A DNA stretch of 6,818 nt from Burkholderiaceae bacterium (lineage in GTDB: Bacteria; Pseudomonadota; Gammaproteobacteria; Burkholderiales; Burkholderiaceae), in the NCBI GenBank assembly GCA_947470165.1, contig CANISN010000087.1, positions 1-6,818 on the forward strand, in the 5' to 3' direction. The notes beneath the pieces were generated by a model. That model ran no database searches. It was not told the origin of the DNA and was given only the letters and a program-made list of their open reading frames with translations. A program made the translations under genes and the position numbers. Below, in pieces: positions 1-6,381 of this stretch. Position 1 is the stretch's first letter. Each line of letters opens with the position of its first letter.

Positions 1-609
1 AAGGTACGCTACGTTCACTCTGATATTGATACGGTAGAGCGTGTAGAAATTCTGCGCGATCTGCGCTTAGGTGTATTTGATGTCTTGGTGGGTATTAATT
101 TACTGCGTGAGGGCTTAGATATCCCAGAGGTCTCCCTAGTCGCGATTTTGGATGCAGATAAAGAAGGATTCTTGCGCTCTGAACGGAGCTTAATTCAGAC
201 AATTGGAAGGGCAGCTCGAAATGTAAAAGGTAAGGCGATTTTGTATGCTGACCGTGTTACCGATTCCATGAAAAGGGCAATGGGAGAGACTGAGCGTCGC
301 CGCACTAAGCAAATTGCTTTCAATAAGGCGAACGGTATTGAGCCTCGCGGCGTTCAAAAGCGCATTAAAGATATTATTGATGGGGTCTACGACGTTAAAG
401 AGAAGCGTTCGGAGATGCAGGTGGCGCAGGAGCGGGCACGCTATGAGGATATGAGTGAAAAGGATCTGGCAGGCGAAATCAAGCGTTTGGAGAAGCAAAT
501 GAACTCCGAAGCCAAGAATCTGGAGTTCGAAAAGGCGGCCGCTACCCGTGATCGATTGACTAAAGTAAAGGAAATGGCCTTTGGGGCTCGCTCTCGAGAT
601 GCCGTTTAA
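1..609 (+). CDS. uvrB: UvrABC excinuclease subunit B, C-terminal part (5' end outside window)
   Basis: UvrB is the DNA-damage-verifying helicase-like subunit of cytoplasmic nucleotide excision repair; UvrA loads it and it recruits UvrC for incision. The reading frame is open from base 1 and gives 202 residues before TAA, so roughly the last 30% of a protein of about 670 residues is present. Seen in the sequence: [13 protein letters not shown] at residues 2-14, [14 protein letters not shown] at 31-44, and QTIGRAARN at 66-74, which carries the motif VI arginines. The UVR (UvrC-binding) helical hairpin lies at about residues 155-191, including [14 protein letters not shown]. The TTG at base 85 is an internal leucine codon, not a start. 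The gene ends 117 bp before iscR. A dedicated terminator is not obvious; the only GC-rich inverted repeat, at 668-688, overlaps the IscR operator. Confidence 0.97.
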   Translation, partial: KVRYVHSDIDTVERVEILRDLRLGVFDVLVGINLLREGLDIPEVSLVAILDADKEGFLRSERSLIQTIGRAARNVKGKAILYADRVTDSMKRAMGETERRRTKQIAFNKANGIEPRGVQKRIKDIIDGVYDVKEKRSEMQVAQERARYEDMSEKDLAGEIKRLEKQMNSEAKNLEFEKAAATRDRLTKVKEMAFGARSRDAV

Positions 610-647
610 AGTGAAGGGTTAATTCCTGAGCAAATTAGTTGGGTATA

Positions 648-656
648 TGGTATAGT
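648..656 (+). promoter_or_regulatory. Candidate extended -10 promoter of the isc operon
   Basis: TGGTATAGT fits an extended -10 (TGn followed by TATAGT, one mismatch to TATAAT). No good -35 hexamer sits 16-18 bp upstream, which is tolerable for extended -10 promoters. Transcription would start near 663, inside the IscR operator, leaving a leader of about 64 nt before iscR. A weaker alternative is CATAAT at 700-705 with TTACCC at 676-681 (18-bp spacer), which would start near 712. I favour the first because the operator covers it, but sequence alone does not settle it. Confidence 0.4.
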
Positions 657-676
657 TGAGTGGAATGGTCGGGTAT
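652..676 (+). promoter_or_regulatory. Type-1 IscR operator upstream of iscR
   Basis: This 25-bp imperfect palindrome matches 22 of 25 positions of the E. coli type-1 IscR consensus as I recall it (left arm ATASYYGACT, right arm AGTCRRSTAT, separated by RWWWY). The left arm reads ATAGTTGAGT and the right arm GGTCGGGTAT; mismatches fall at 660, 663 and 667. Type-1 sites are bound by the [2Fe-2S] form of IscR. The site lies 50 bp before the iscR start and overlaps a candidate extended -10 element at 648-656, so binding should repress iscR and the operon. This is the usual autoregulatory loop. The match is seen directly; the regulation is inferred from the family. Confidence 0.75.
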
Positions 677-726
677 TACCCGCCCGACTGTTAGCTGTCC
701 ATAATAATCCATTACCAAGGTGACAT

Positions 727-1296
727 ATGAGACTTACAACTAAAGGCCGTTTTGCAGTAACCGCAATGATCGATTTAGCCCTGCGTGAAACGCACGGGCC
801 TGTAACTTTGGCTGGAATTAGCCAAAGACAGAAGATTTCCCTGTCTTATTTAGAGCAGCTATTCGGCAAACTACGCCGCTTCAACATTGTTGAGAGCACT
901 CGTGGTCCTGGCGGTGGATACACCCTCGCACGTAAGGCTGACGAGATTAGCGTGGCAGACATTATTGTCGCCGTCGATGAACCCTTGGATGCTACTCAAT
1001 GTGGCGGCAAAGGCAATTGCCATAGCGATGAAGATAGTCATGGTCATTGCATGACTCATGATCTCTGGTCGAGCCTGAATTCGAAGATGGTGGAATATCT
1101 CAGCTCTGTTTCCTTACGCGACTTAGTGCAGCAACAAGCAGGTCGCGGCATTGTGTTGCAGGATTTGCGCCCTAAGAAAATCAAAGCTGAAGGTGTGAAA
1201 GCTGAAAAGCCAGCATCAGCAGTTGCAACGGTCAAGGAAGTCGCTCCCAAGCGAGCTCTAATTAATTCTGTTTTTAACCTGGCTAAGCAAGGCTAA
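727..1296 (+). CDS. iscR: Rrf2-family Fe-S cluster-sensing regulator IscR
   Basis: IscR is a cytoplasmic dimeric repressor and activator that carries a [2Fe-2S] cluster and adjusts Fe-S assembly genes to cluster demand. The N-terminus MRLTTKGRFAVTAMIDLAL begins the Rrf2 winged-helix domain, with the recognition region YLEQLFGKLR at 41-50 and the wing RGPGGGYTLAR at 59-69. The presumed cluster ligands are Cys92, Cys98, Cys108 and His111. In E. coli the third cysteine and the histidine are at 104 and 107, so this protein has a loop four residues longer between the second and third cysteines, rich in His and acidic residues. At 189 residues it is longer than E. coli IscR (162); the extra part is a Lys/Ala-rich C-terminal tail from about 148. 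The start is supported by AAGGTGA at 717-723. It is the first gene of the isc operon and has a type-1 IscR site upstream. Confidence 0.97.
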   Translation: MRLTTKGRFAVTAMIDLALRETHGPVTLAGISQRQKISLSYLEQLFGKLRRFNIVESTRGPGGGYTLARKADEISVADIIVAVDEPLDATQCGGKGNCHSDEDSHGHCMTHDLWSSLNSKMVEYLSSVSLRDLVQQQAGRGIVLQDLRPKKIKAEGVKAEKPASAVATVKEVAPKRALINSVFNLAKQG

Positions 1297-1317
1297 AGTC
1301 AGAGATTCACTCTTTAG
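1293..1317 (+). other. Stem-loop at the iscR stop / iscR-iscS junction
   Basis: CTAAAG at 1293-1298 is the exact inverted complement of CTTTAG at 1312-1317. A competing inner pairing of AGAG (1301-1304) with CTCT (1310-1313) is also possible. The structure includes the iscR stop codon (1294-1296) and lies at the start of the 53-bp gap before iscS, the longest gap between adjacent isc genes here. It is AT-rich with no U-tract, so I do not call it a terminator. In E. coli the iscR-iscS junction is where the sRNA RyhB uncouples iscR from iscSUA; a similar role here is speculation. Confidence 0.3.
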
Positions 1318-1349
1318 TAACGACTCAGCAATTAATCTATAAGTAAAAC

Positions 1350-2609
1350 ATGAACGCACCATACGACATTCCTCAACAAGCAATCCCTATGTTTAGTCCT
1401 AAACATTTCCCGGTGTATATGGACTACTCATCTACAACGCCAATTGATCCACGTGTAGTGGACAAGATGTTGCCTTACTTGCGTGAGCAGTTTGGTAATG
1501 CAGCATCTCGTAGTCATGCTTATGGATGGGCTGCAGAAGAGGCAGTGGAGTGGGCGCGTTCAGAAGTTGCTCAGTTGGTGCATGCCGATCCAAGAGAAAT
1601 CGTGTTCACCAGTGGTGCAACTGAAAGTATTAATTTAGCAATCAAAGGGGCAGCGCATTTCTATAAAGAGCGTGGTAATCACATCATTACTGTGAAAACT
1701 GAACATAAGGCAACTTTAGATACTTGCCGTGAGTTAGAGCGTGAAGGTTTTGAAATCACCTATTTGGATGTATTGCCTGATGGCTTGATTGACTTTGCTC
1801 AATTAGATGCGGCGATGAAGCCGGGCACTATTTTGACTTCAGTCATGTATGTTAATAATGAGATTGGCGTTGTACAAGACATTCCAAGTATTGGTGAGCT
1901 ATGCCGTTCACGCGGAGTAATCTTGCATGTCGACGCTGCACAAGCTACTGGTAAGGTAGAGATCGACTTAGAAAAAACAAAAGTGGATTTAATGAGTTTT
2001 TCTGCCCACAAGACTTATGGTCCAAAAGGAATTGGTGCTTTGTTTGTGCGTCGCAAGCCTCGTATTCGTATTGAGGCCCAGATTCATGGTGGCGGTCATG
2101 AGCGCGGTATGCGTTCTGGCACATTAGCGGTTCATCAAATTGTTGGCATGGGCGAAGCCTTTCGCATTGCCCGTGTTGAGATGGTTGAAGAGAATACTCG
2201 CATTCGTGCTTTGCGCGATCGCTTGTTGTCTGGCTTAAAAGATATTGAAGAAGTTTATGTTAATGGTGATATGGATCAGCGTGTTCCCCATAATCTCAAC
2301 ATCAGTTTTAATTATGTTGAAGGTGAATCAATGTTGATGGCTTTAAAAGATTTAGCAATCTCCTCTGGTTCTGCATGCACCTCAGCCTCATTAGAGCCAT
2401 CTTATGTATTGCGCGCACTCGGCCGTAATGATGAATTAGCCCATAGCTCGATTCGCTTTACCTTGGGCCGCTTTACCACTGAAGAAGAAGTGGATTTCAC
2501 GATCAAGTTGGTGAAAGAGAAAATTGCGAAGTTGCGTGAGCTTTCACCATTATGGGAAATGTTTAAGGATGGTATTGACCTCAGTACCATTCAGTGGGCT
2601 GCACATTAA
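1350..2609 (+). CDS. iscS: Cysteine desulfurase IscS
   Basis: This PLP enzyme converts L-cysteine to alanine and a protein-bound persulfide, which it passes to IscU and other sulfur acceptors in the cytoplasm. The 419-residue protein is a class-V aminotransferase fold. Lys221 in [12 protein letters not shown] is the Schiff-base lysine (Lys206 in E. coli), His119 in TEHKA stacks on PLP, and Cys343 in [13 protein letters not shown] is the persulfide cysteine (Cys328 in E. coli). The constant offset of 15 shows no internal gaps up to that point. The C-terminus [21 protein letters not shown] keeps the part of IscS that contacts IscU. About 15 extra residues precede the conserved [16 protein letters not shown] at 1350 has only a weak AAGTA upstream; the ATG at 1389 (Met14) is a possible alternative start but has no better ribosome-binding site. 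Confidence 0.98.
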   Translation: MNAPYDIPQQAIPMFSPKHFPVYMDYSSTTPIDPRVVDKMLPYLREQFGNAASRSHAYGWAAEEAVEWARSEVAQLVHADPREIVFTSGATESINLAIKGAAHFYKERGNHIITVKTEHKATLDTCRELEREGFEITYLDVLPDGLIDFAQLDAAMKPGTILTSVMYVNNEIGVVQDIPSIGELCRSRGVILHVDAAQATGKVEIDLEKTKVDLMSFSAHKTYGPKGIGALFVRRKPRIRIEAQIHGGGHERGMRSGTLAVHQIVGMGEAFRIARVEMVEENTRIRALRDRLLSGLKDIEEVYVNGDMDQRVPHNLNISFNYVEGESMLMALKDLAISSGSACTSASLEPSYVLRALGRNDELAHSSIRFTLGRFTTEEEVDFTIKLVKEKIAKLRELSPLWEMFKDGIDLSTIQWAAH

Positions 2610-2654
2610 ATACCCCAATTAATTAATAACAAGAACAGTTAACTAGGAAATACC

Positions 2655-3041
2655 ATGGCATATAGCGACAAAGTAATTGACCATTACGAAAATCCCCGCA
2701 ACGTCGGCTCTTTTGAAAAGAGTGATGATCATGTCGGTACCGGTATGGTGGGCGCACCTGCTTGCGGCGATGTCATGAAATTACAAATTCGTGTAAATGA
2801 TCAAGGCGTGATTGAAGATGCCAAGTTCAAGACCTATGGTTGTGGCTCTGCGATTGCATCCTCCTCTTTAGTAACCGAGTGGGTTAAAGGCAAAACTCTG
2901 GATCAAGCATTGGAGATTAAGAACTCCTTAATTGCAGAAGAATTAGCACTGCCACCAGTAAAGATCCATTGCTCAATCTTGGCGGAAGATGCTATCAAGG
3001 CAGCAGTGGCTGATTACAAAGAAAAGCATCCGGTCCAGTAA
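2655..3041 (+). CDS. iscU: Fe-S cluster assembly scaffold IscU
   Basis: IscU holds the nascent [2Fe-2S] cluster made from IscS-derived sulfur and hands it on with the help of HscA/HscB. The 128-residue length equals that of E. coli IscU. The three ligand cysteines are Cys37 (GAPACGD), Cys63 (YGCGSA) and Cys106 (KIHCS), with the mechanistically important Asp39 and His105 beside them. LPPVK at 99-103 is the peptide recognised by the specialised Hsp70 HscA, which agrees with hscA and hscB lying downstream. AGGAAAT about 10 bases before the ATG supports the start. It lies 45 bp after iscS and 19 bp before iscA. Confidence 0.98.
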   Translation: MAYSDKVIDHYENPRNVGSFEKSDDHVGTGMVGAPACGDVMKLQIRVNDQGVIEDAKFKTYGCGSAIASSSLVTEWVKGKTLDQALEIKNSLIAEELALPPVKIHCSILAEDAIKAAVADYKEKHPVQ

Positions 3042-3045
3042 AGAT

Positions 3046-3052
3046 AAAGAGG
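3046..3052 (+). promoter_or_regulatory. Ribosome-binding site that fixes the iscA start
   Basis: AAAGAGG lies 8 bases before the ATG at 3061. The iscA frame is open further upstream, to a possible start at 2989 inside iscU, but that would add 24 residues unlike any A-type carrier. This Shine-Dalgarno sequence and the [10 protein letters not shown] start both point to 3061. Confidence 0.7.
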
Positions 3053-3060
3053 CTTTCATC

Positions 3061-3384
3061 ATGGCAATTACCTTAACTGACAAAGCAGCCAAGCACGTAC
3101 AGCGTAATTTAGACAAGCGCGGGAAGGGTTTCGGCCTGCGCTTAGGCGTACGCACTACAGGTTGCTCAGGCCTGGCTTATCAGTTGGAGTATGTCGATGA
3201 ATCTGCGCCAGAAGATCAGATATTTGAGTCCAATGGCATTAAATTATTTGTAGATCCAAAGAGCTTGGCTTATATAGACGGTACAGAATTAGATTTCGTA
3301 CGTGAGGGTTTGAACGAGGGCTTTAAGTTTCAGAACCCGAACGTAAAAGATGAGTGTGGTTGTGGCGAATCCTTCCGCGTCTGA
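3061..3384 (+). CDS. iscA: A-type iron-sulfur carrier protein IscA
   Basis: IscA is a cytoplasmic A-type carrier that accepts clusters and delivers them to apoproteins, particularly in [4Fe-4S] maturation. The 107-residue product has the three invariant cysteines at family positions: Cys35 in TTGCSGLAY, and Cys99 and Cys101 in ECGCGESF. The N-terminus [13 protein letters not shown] matches the family. The 3' end overlaps hscB by up to 35 bp in a different frame, and the codons for Cys99 and Cys101 lie in that overlap, so the hscB start region is constrained by IscA ligands. Small A-type proteins such as ErpA look similar, but the position between iscU and hscB favours IscA. Confidence 0.96.
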   Translation: MAITLTDKAAKHVQRNLDKRGKGFGLRLGVRTTGCSGLAYQLEYVDESAPEDQIFESNGIKLFVDPKSLAYIDGTELDFVREGLNEGFKFQNPNVKDECGCGESFRV

Positions 3385-3889
3385 AGATTACTTCCGTTTC
3401 TTTGGTTTAGAGCAGCGTTTCAATATCGATTTAGCTACTCTAGATCAAGCTTATCTAGCAATTCAAAAAGAAGTACATCCTGACCGTCATGCACGCGGTA
3501 GCGATACAGAACAAAGACTAGCCATGCAAATGGCTACGCTTGCAAATACCGCCTTTCAAACGCTCAAGAATCCCATTCAACGCGGACTCTATCTCTGTCA
3601 GCTGCACGGGGTAGACGCACATCTCGAGACCAATACCGCTATGCCAGCTGCCTTCCTGATGAAGCAAATGGACTGGCGTGAAAATCTAGAAGATCAAGAC
3701 GAGGATCTCGGTGCATTAGAGGCTTTAGCGCAAGAGGTTGATCAATCTAAGCAAGATACTCTGGCAGAAATTACTCAGGCTATCGATGGAGCTAAGAACT
3801 ACGATCGCGCTGCAGAGTTACTGCGAGGTTTACTTTTTATTGATAAATTTGCACTTGAGCTAGATGATGCTATCTCTGTCTTGGTATAG
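3350..3889 (+). CDS. hscB: Fe-S assembly co-chaperone HscB (J-domain protein)
   Basis: HscB binds IscU and delivers it to HscA, stimulating HscA ATPase through its J domain. The 179-residue protein has an N-terminal J domain with DYFRFFGL at 13-20 and the catalytic HPD at 43-45 (EVHPDRHA), then a conserved joining segment with [10 protein letters not shown], and a C-terminal helical IscU-binding domain ending [16 protein letters not shown]. coli HscB is 171 residues and begins at the equivalent of residue 12 here. The exact start is uncertain: ATG 3350 gives a 35-bp overlap with iscA, while in-frame GTG codons at 3356 and 3362 (the latter giving [11 protein letters not shown]) are alternatives. 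None has a clear Shine-Dalgarno sequence, which suggests translation coupled to iscA. An 18-bp gap separates it from hscA. Confidence 0.94.
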   Translation: MSVVVANPSASEDYFRFFGLEQRFNIDLATLDQAYLAIQKEVHPDRHARGSDTEQRLAMQMATLANTAFQTLKNPIQRGLYLCQLHGVDAHLETNTAMPAAFLMKQMDWRENLEDQDEDLGALEALAQEVDQSKQDTLAEITQAIDGAKNYDRAAELLRGLLFIDKFALELDDAISVLV

Positions 3890-3907
3890 CTTTACACTCT
3901 AGTTCCC

Positions 3908-5773
3908 ATGGCCTTATTACAAATCTCCGAACCTGGTAAATCGCTAGCGCCACATCAGCGTCGGATTGCCGTCGGCATTGATCTAGGAACTACCAATTCT
4001 TTGGTAGCGCTTGTGCGAGATGCTTTGCCTAAAGTGCTTCCAGATTCAGAAGGGCGTGAGTTACTTCCTTCGGTAGTTCGCTATTTACCGAACGGTAGAA
4101 CGCAGGCTGGATTTGAGGCAATGGAAAGCATTGTTTCTGATCCAAAGAACACGATTGTTTCTGTAAAGCGTTTTATGGGTCGTGGGATTGTCGATGTAGA
4201 GCATATTGAAAATGCACCATATGATTTTGTTGATGAGCCTGGCATGCTAAAGCTCAGAACAGTAGCTGGTGATAAGAGTCCGATTGAAGTTTCTGCAGAA
4301 ATTCTGGCGCGCTTGCGTCAGCTTGCTGAAGATTCTGTAAATGACGATATTGTTGGCGCAGTCATTACCGTGCCAGCCTATTTTGATGACGCTCAGCGGC
4401 AAGCGACTAAAGATGCTGCTAAGTTAGCCGGCATTGAGGTCTTGCGCTTACTCAATGAGCCTACTGCTGCAGCGATTGCTTATGGTTTAGATAATGCCTC
4501 CGAAGGTATTTATGCAGTTTATGACCTCGGTGGCGGTACATTTGACATATCCATTTTGAGAATGAGTAGAGGCGTATTTGAAGTACTCTCTACAGGTGGT
4601 GATTCTGCCTTGGGTGGCGATGACTTTGATCATCGTCTCTACTGCTGGGTGATTGAGCAAGCTAAGCTTCCACCGCTTTCGATTCAAGATCACCGCAAAC
4701 TTTTACTCTCTTGCAAACATGCTAAAGAGCTGCTTAGTCATAATCCATTAGCGCGTGTTCATGAGACTCTCACTGATGGAACTGTTATTAATGTAGGCGT
4801 CAGTCAAGCGCAGTTCTTTGAGATTACCCACAACCTGATTAATAAAACAATAGTGGCGGTAAAGAAAGCTTTGCGTGATGCTGGCCTCAGGGCTGATGAA
4901 GTTAAAGGTGTGGTGATGGTGGGCGGAGCAACCCGCATGCCTCATGTGCAACGCGCAGTTGGTGAGCTCTTTGGTACTAAGCCTTTAAATAACCTCAATC
5001 CGGATCAAGTTGTCGCCCTAGGTGCTGCAATGCAAGCAGACTTACTGGCCGGCAACCAAAGTAAAGATGACGAGTGGTTATTACTCGATGTCATCCCCCT
5101 ATCCCTTGGTATAGAAACCATGGGTGGTTTAGTTGAAAAAATTATTCCTCGCAATACGCCTATTCCTGTAGCTCGTGCACAAGATTTCACGACCTTTAAG
5201 GATGGCCAAACTGCTTTAGCAATTCAGGTAGTACAGGGTGAGCGTGAGCTAGCGCAAGACTGCCGCTCTTTAGGTAAGTTTGAACTGCGTGGTATTCCAC
5301 CAATGGCTGCTGGTGCCGCCCGTATTCGGGTGACCTTTCAGGTGGATGCAGATGGCTTGCTCTCTGTTAGTGCAATGGAGCAGGGTTCAGGTGTTCAAGC
5401 ATCGATTGATATCAAGCCGTCTTATGGCCTGACTGATGCCGAGATAGCTCGTATGCTGCAAGATGGCTTTGCTTCTGCCAAAGTGGATCTATTGGCTAGA
5501 TCTTTACGTGAAGAGCAGGTTAACGCACAACGTTTATTGGATGCCGTACAAACTGCACTAGATTCTGATCGTGCCTTGCTAACTGCTGATGAGCAAGTAT
5601 TAGTTGATCAAGAGATGGCCAGCTTACAAATCATTCTGAAAGAAGAAACTGATAGTGATGTATTAAGAAAAGCAGTAGACCATGCTGCTAAGGCGACTGA
5701 TGATTTTGCTCAAATGCGCATGAATGCGAGTATTCAGAAAGCATTAGCCGGTAAAAATGTTGCTGAAATCTAA
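3908..5773 (+). CDS. hscA: Fe-S assembly Hsp70 chaperone HscA
   Basis: HscA is the dedicated Hsp70 that, with HscB, binds the LPPVK motif of IscU and drives cluster transfer by ATP hydrolysis. The 621-residue length is close to the E. coli protein (616), and the start [10 protein letters not shown] is the same as I recall for E. coli HscA, which settles the initiation codon despite a poor ribosome-binding site. The nucleotide-binding domain (about 20-385) has GIDLGTTNS at 23-31, [12 protein letters not shown] at 204-215 and [11 protein letters not shown] at 335-345. The interdomain linker [13 protein letters not shown] is at 391-403, and the substrate-binding domain runs to about 510 ([27 protein letters not shown]). 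A helical lid follows to the C-terminus. The linker [11 protein letters not shown] and the lack of an acidic EEVD-type tail argue against DnaK, as does the operon context. Confidence 0.98.
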   Translation: MALLQISEPGKSLAPHQRRIAVGIDLGTTNSLVALVRDALPKVLPDSEGRELLPSVVRYLPNGRTQAGFEAMESIVSDPKNTIVSVKRFMGRGIVDVEHIENAPYDFVDEPGMLKLRTVAGDKSPIEVSAEILARLRQLAEDSVNDDIVGAVITVPAYFDDAQRQATKDAAKLAGIEVLRLLNEPTAAAIAYGLDNASEGIYAVYDLGGGTFDISILRMSRGVFEVLSTGGDSALGGDDFDHRLYCWVIEQAKLPPLSIQDHRKLLLSCKHAKELLSHNPLARVHETLTDGTVINVGVSQAQFFEITHNLINKTIVAVKKALRDAGLRADEVKGVVMVGGATRMPHVQRAVGELFGTKPLNNLNPDQVVALGAAMQADLLAGNQSKDDEWLLLDVIPLSLGIETMGGLVEKIIPRNTPIPVARAQDFTTFKDGQTALAIQVVQGERELAQDCRSLGKFELRGIPPMAAGAARIRVTFQVDADGLLSVSAMEQGSGVQASIDIKPSYGLTDAEIARMLQDGFASAKVDLLARSLREEQVNAQRLLDAVQTALDSDRALLTADEQVLVDQEMASLQIILKEETDSDVLRKAVDHAAKATDDFAQMRMNASIQKALAGKNVAEI

Positions 5774-5812
5774 AAGTCATAAATAGAAATATCCATTTAA
5801 TAGAAATTAATC

Positions 5813-6151
5813 ATGACCCAGCTTGTTGTTTTACCTCATAGTGAATATTGTCCAGAGGGTGCAGTAGTTGAAGTTGCTCCCGGAACCTCTATTTGTGAAG
5901 CTTTATTGGAAAATAATATCTCTATTGAGCATGCATGCGATATGGTTTGTGCATGCACTACCTGTCACGTGATTGTCAAAGAGGGTTATCAGAGCCTTAA
6001 TGAGCCTGATGAGAATGAAGAGGACTTACTAGACCGTGCATGGGGACTCAACCCCCAATCTCGCTTGTCTTGCCAGGCCATTGTTGCTCGTGAAGATCTG
6101 GTGATTGAGATTCCGAAATACTCTATTAATCATGCAAAAGAAAATCACTAA
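5813..6151 (+). CDS. fdx: Isc-type [2Fe-2S] ferredoxin
   Basis: This adrenodoxin-like ferredoxin supplies electrons for cluster assembly on IscU in the cytoplasm. The 112-residue product has the expected ligand set Cys42, Cys48, Cys51 and Cys87 in EHACDMVCACTTCH and SRLSCQA. It also keeps the extra Cys46 found in Isc ferredoxins. The acidic segment NEPDENEEDLLDRAWGLNP (63-81) is a typical partner-docking region, and EIPKYSINHAKE closes the protein as in E. coli Fdx. It lies 39 bp after hscA with only a weak upstream TAGAAAT, consistent with being the last gene of the polycistron. No iscX gene follows, although it follows fdx in many proteobacteria. Confidence 0.97.
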   Translation: MTQLVVLPHSEYCPEGAVVEVAPGTSICEALLENNISIEHACDMVCACTTCHVIVKEGYQSLNEPDENEEDLLDRAWGLNPQSRLSCQAIVAREDLVIEIPKYSINHAKENH

Positions 6152-6255
6152 TCGCTACAATGATTTACTATAGAAAAAATCTCTTTGGTCTTGGTGCTAA
6201 ACTAACAACAGTTCACTTACGGCTGCAGCGAATCAATCGCCCCGTGGACACCTAG

Positions 6256-6342
6256 ACCATTTTCTGCGCACAACCCCAGTGTGAGGTCCTATACGACCAC
6301 GTCATTGCCGAGTGGGCGCGCGTGCGAGAGATGACACCCTAA
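6256..6342 (+). pseudogene. Possible C-terminal remnant of a truncated GC-rich gene
   Basis: After an in-frame TAG at 6253-6255, this frame reads 28 sense codons to TAA at 6340-6342. The last 17 residues, LYDHVIAEWARVREMTP, look like real protein, with G/C-rich third positions (GAC CAC GTC, GCC GAG, GCG CGC GTG) unlike the isc genes. There is no credible start codon or ribosome-binding site. It lies where composition turns GC-rich and 39 bp before the oxidoreductase gene, as the tail of an upstream neighbour would. I read it as a gene tail cut off when this block joined the isc region, but 28 codons are easily open by chance and I do not recognise the family. Confidence 0.25.
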
Positions 6343-6381
6343 CTTAAACTTAGAAATTCATCACCATCAAAGGAATGAATC

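Noticed and set aside
190..498. Antisense open frame inside uvrB
   Set aside because: It lies opposite the well-conserved UvrB coding sequence, its product resembles no family, and no ribosome-binding site or neighbour supports it.
668..688. GTCGGG / CCCGAC hairpin as the uvrB terminator
   Set aside because: The 6-bp GC stem has a 9-base loop but is followed by TGTTAGCTG rather than a run of T. It overlaps the IscR operator, which explains the symmetry better.
2989..3060. Upstream extension of iscA to a start at 2989
   Set aside because: It would lie inside iscU and add 24 residues not found in A-type carriers; the ATG at 3061 has its own ribosome-binding site and the correct N-terminus.
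6142..6166. Inverted repeat AAATCA / TGATTT after fdx as a terminator
   Set aside because: The stem is six mostly A-T pairs with a 13-base loop and no U-tract, so it is not a credible intrinsic terminator.
6179..6332. Structured RNA (6S-like or riboswitch) between fdx and the oxidoreductase
   Set aside because: ATCTCT (6179-6184) can pair with AGAGAT (6327-6332), and a GGTC/GACC hairpin exists at 6285-6298, but the pairings do not extend and I see no conserved core of a known riboswitch, 6S RNA or tRNA.
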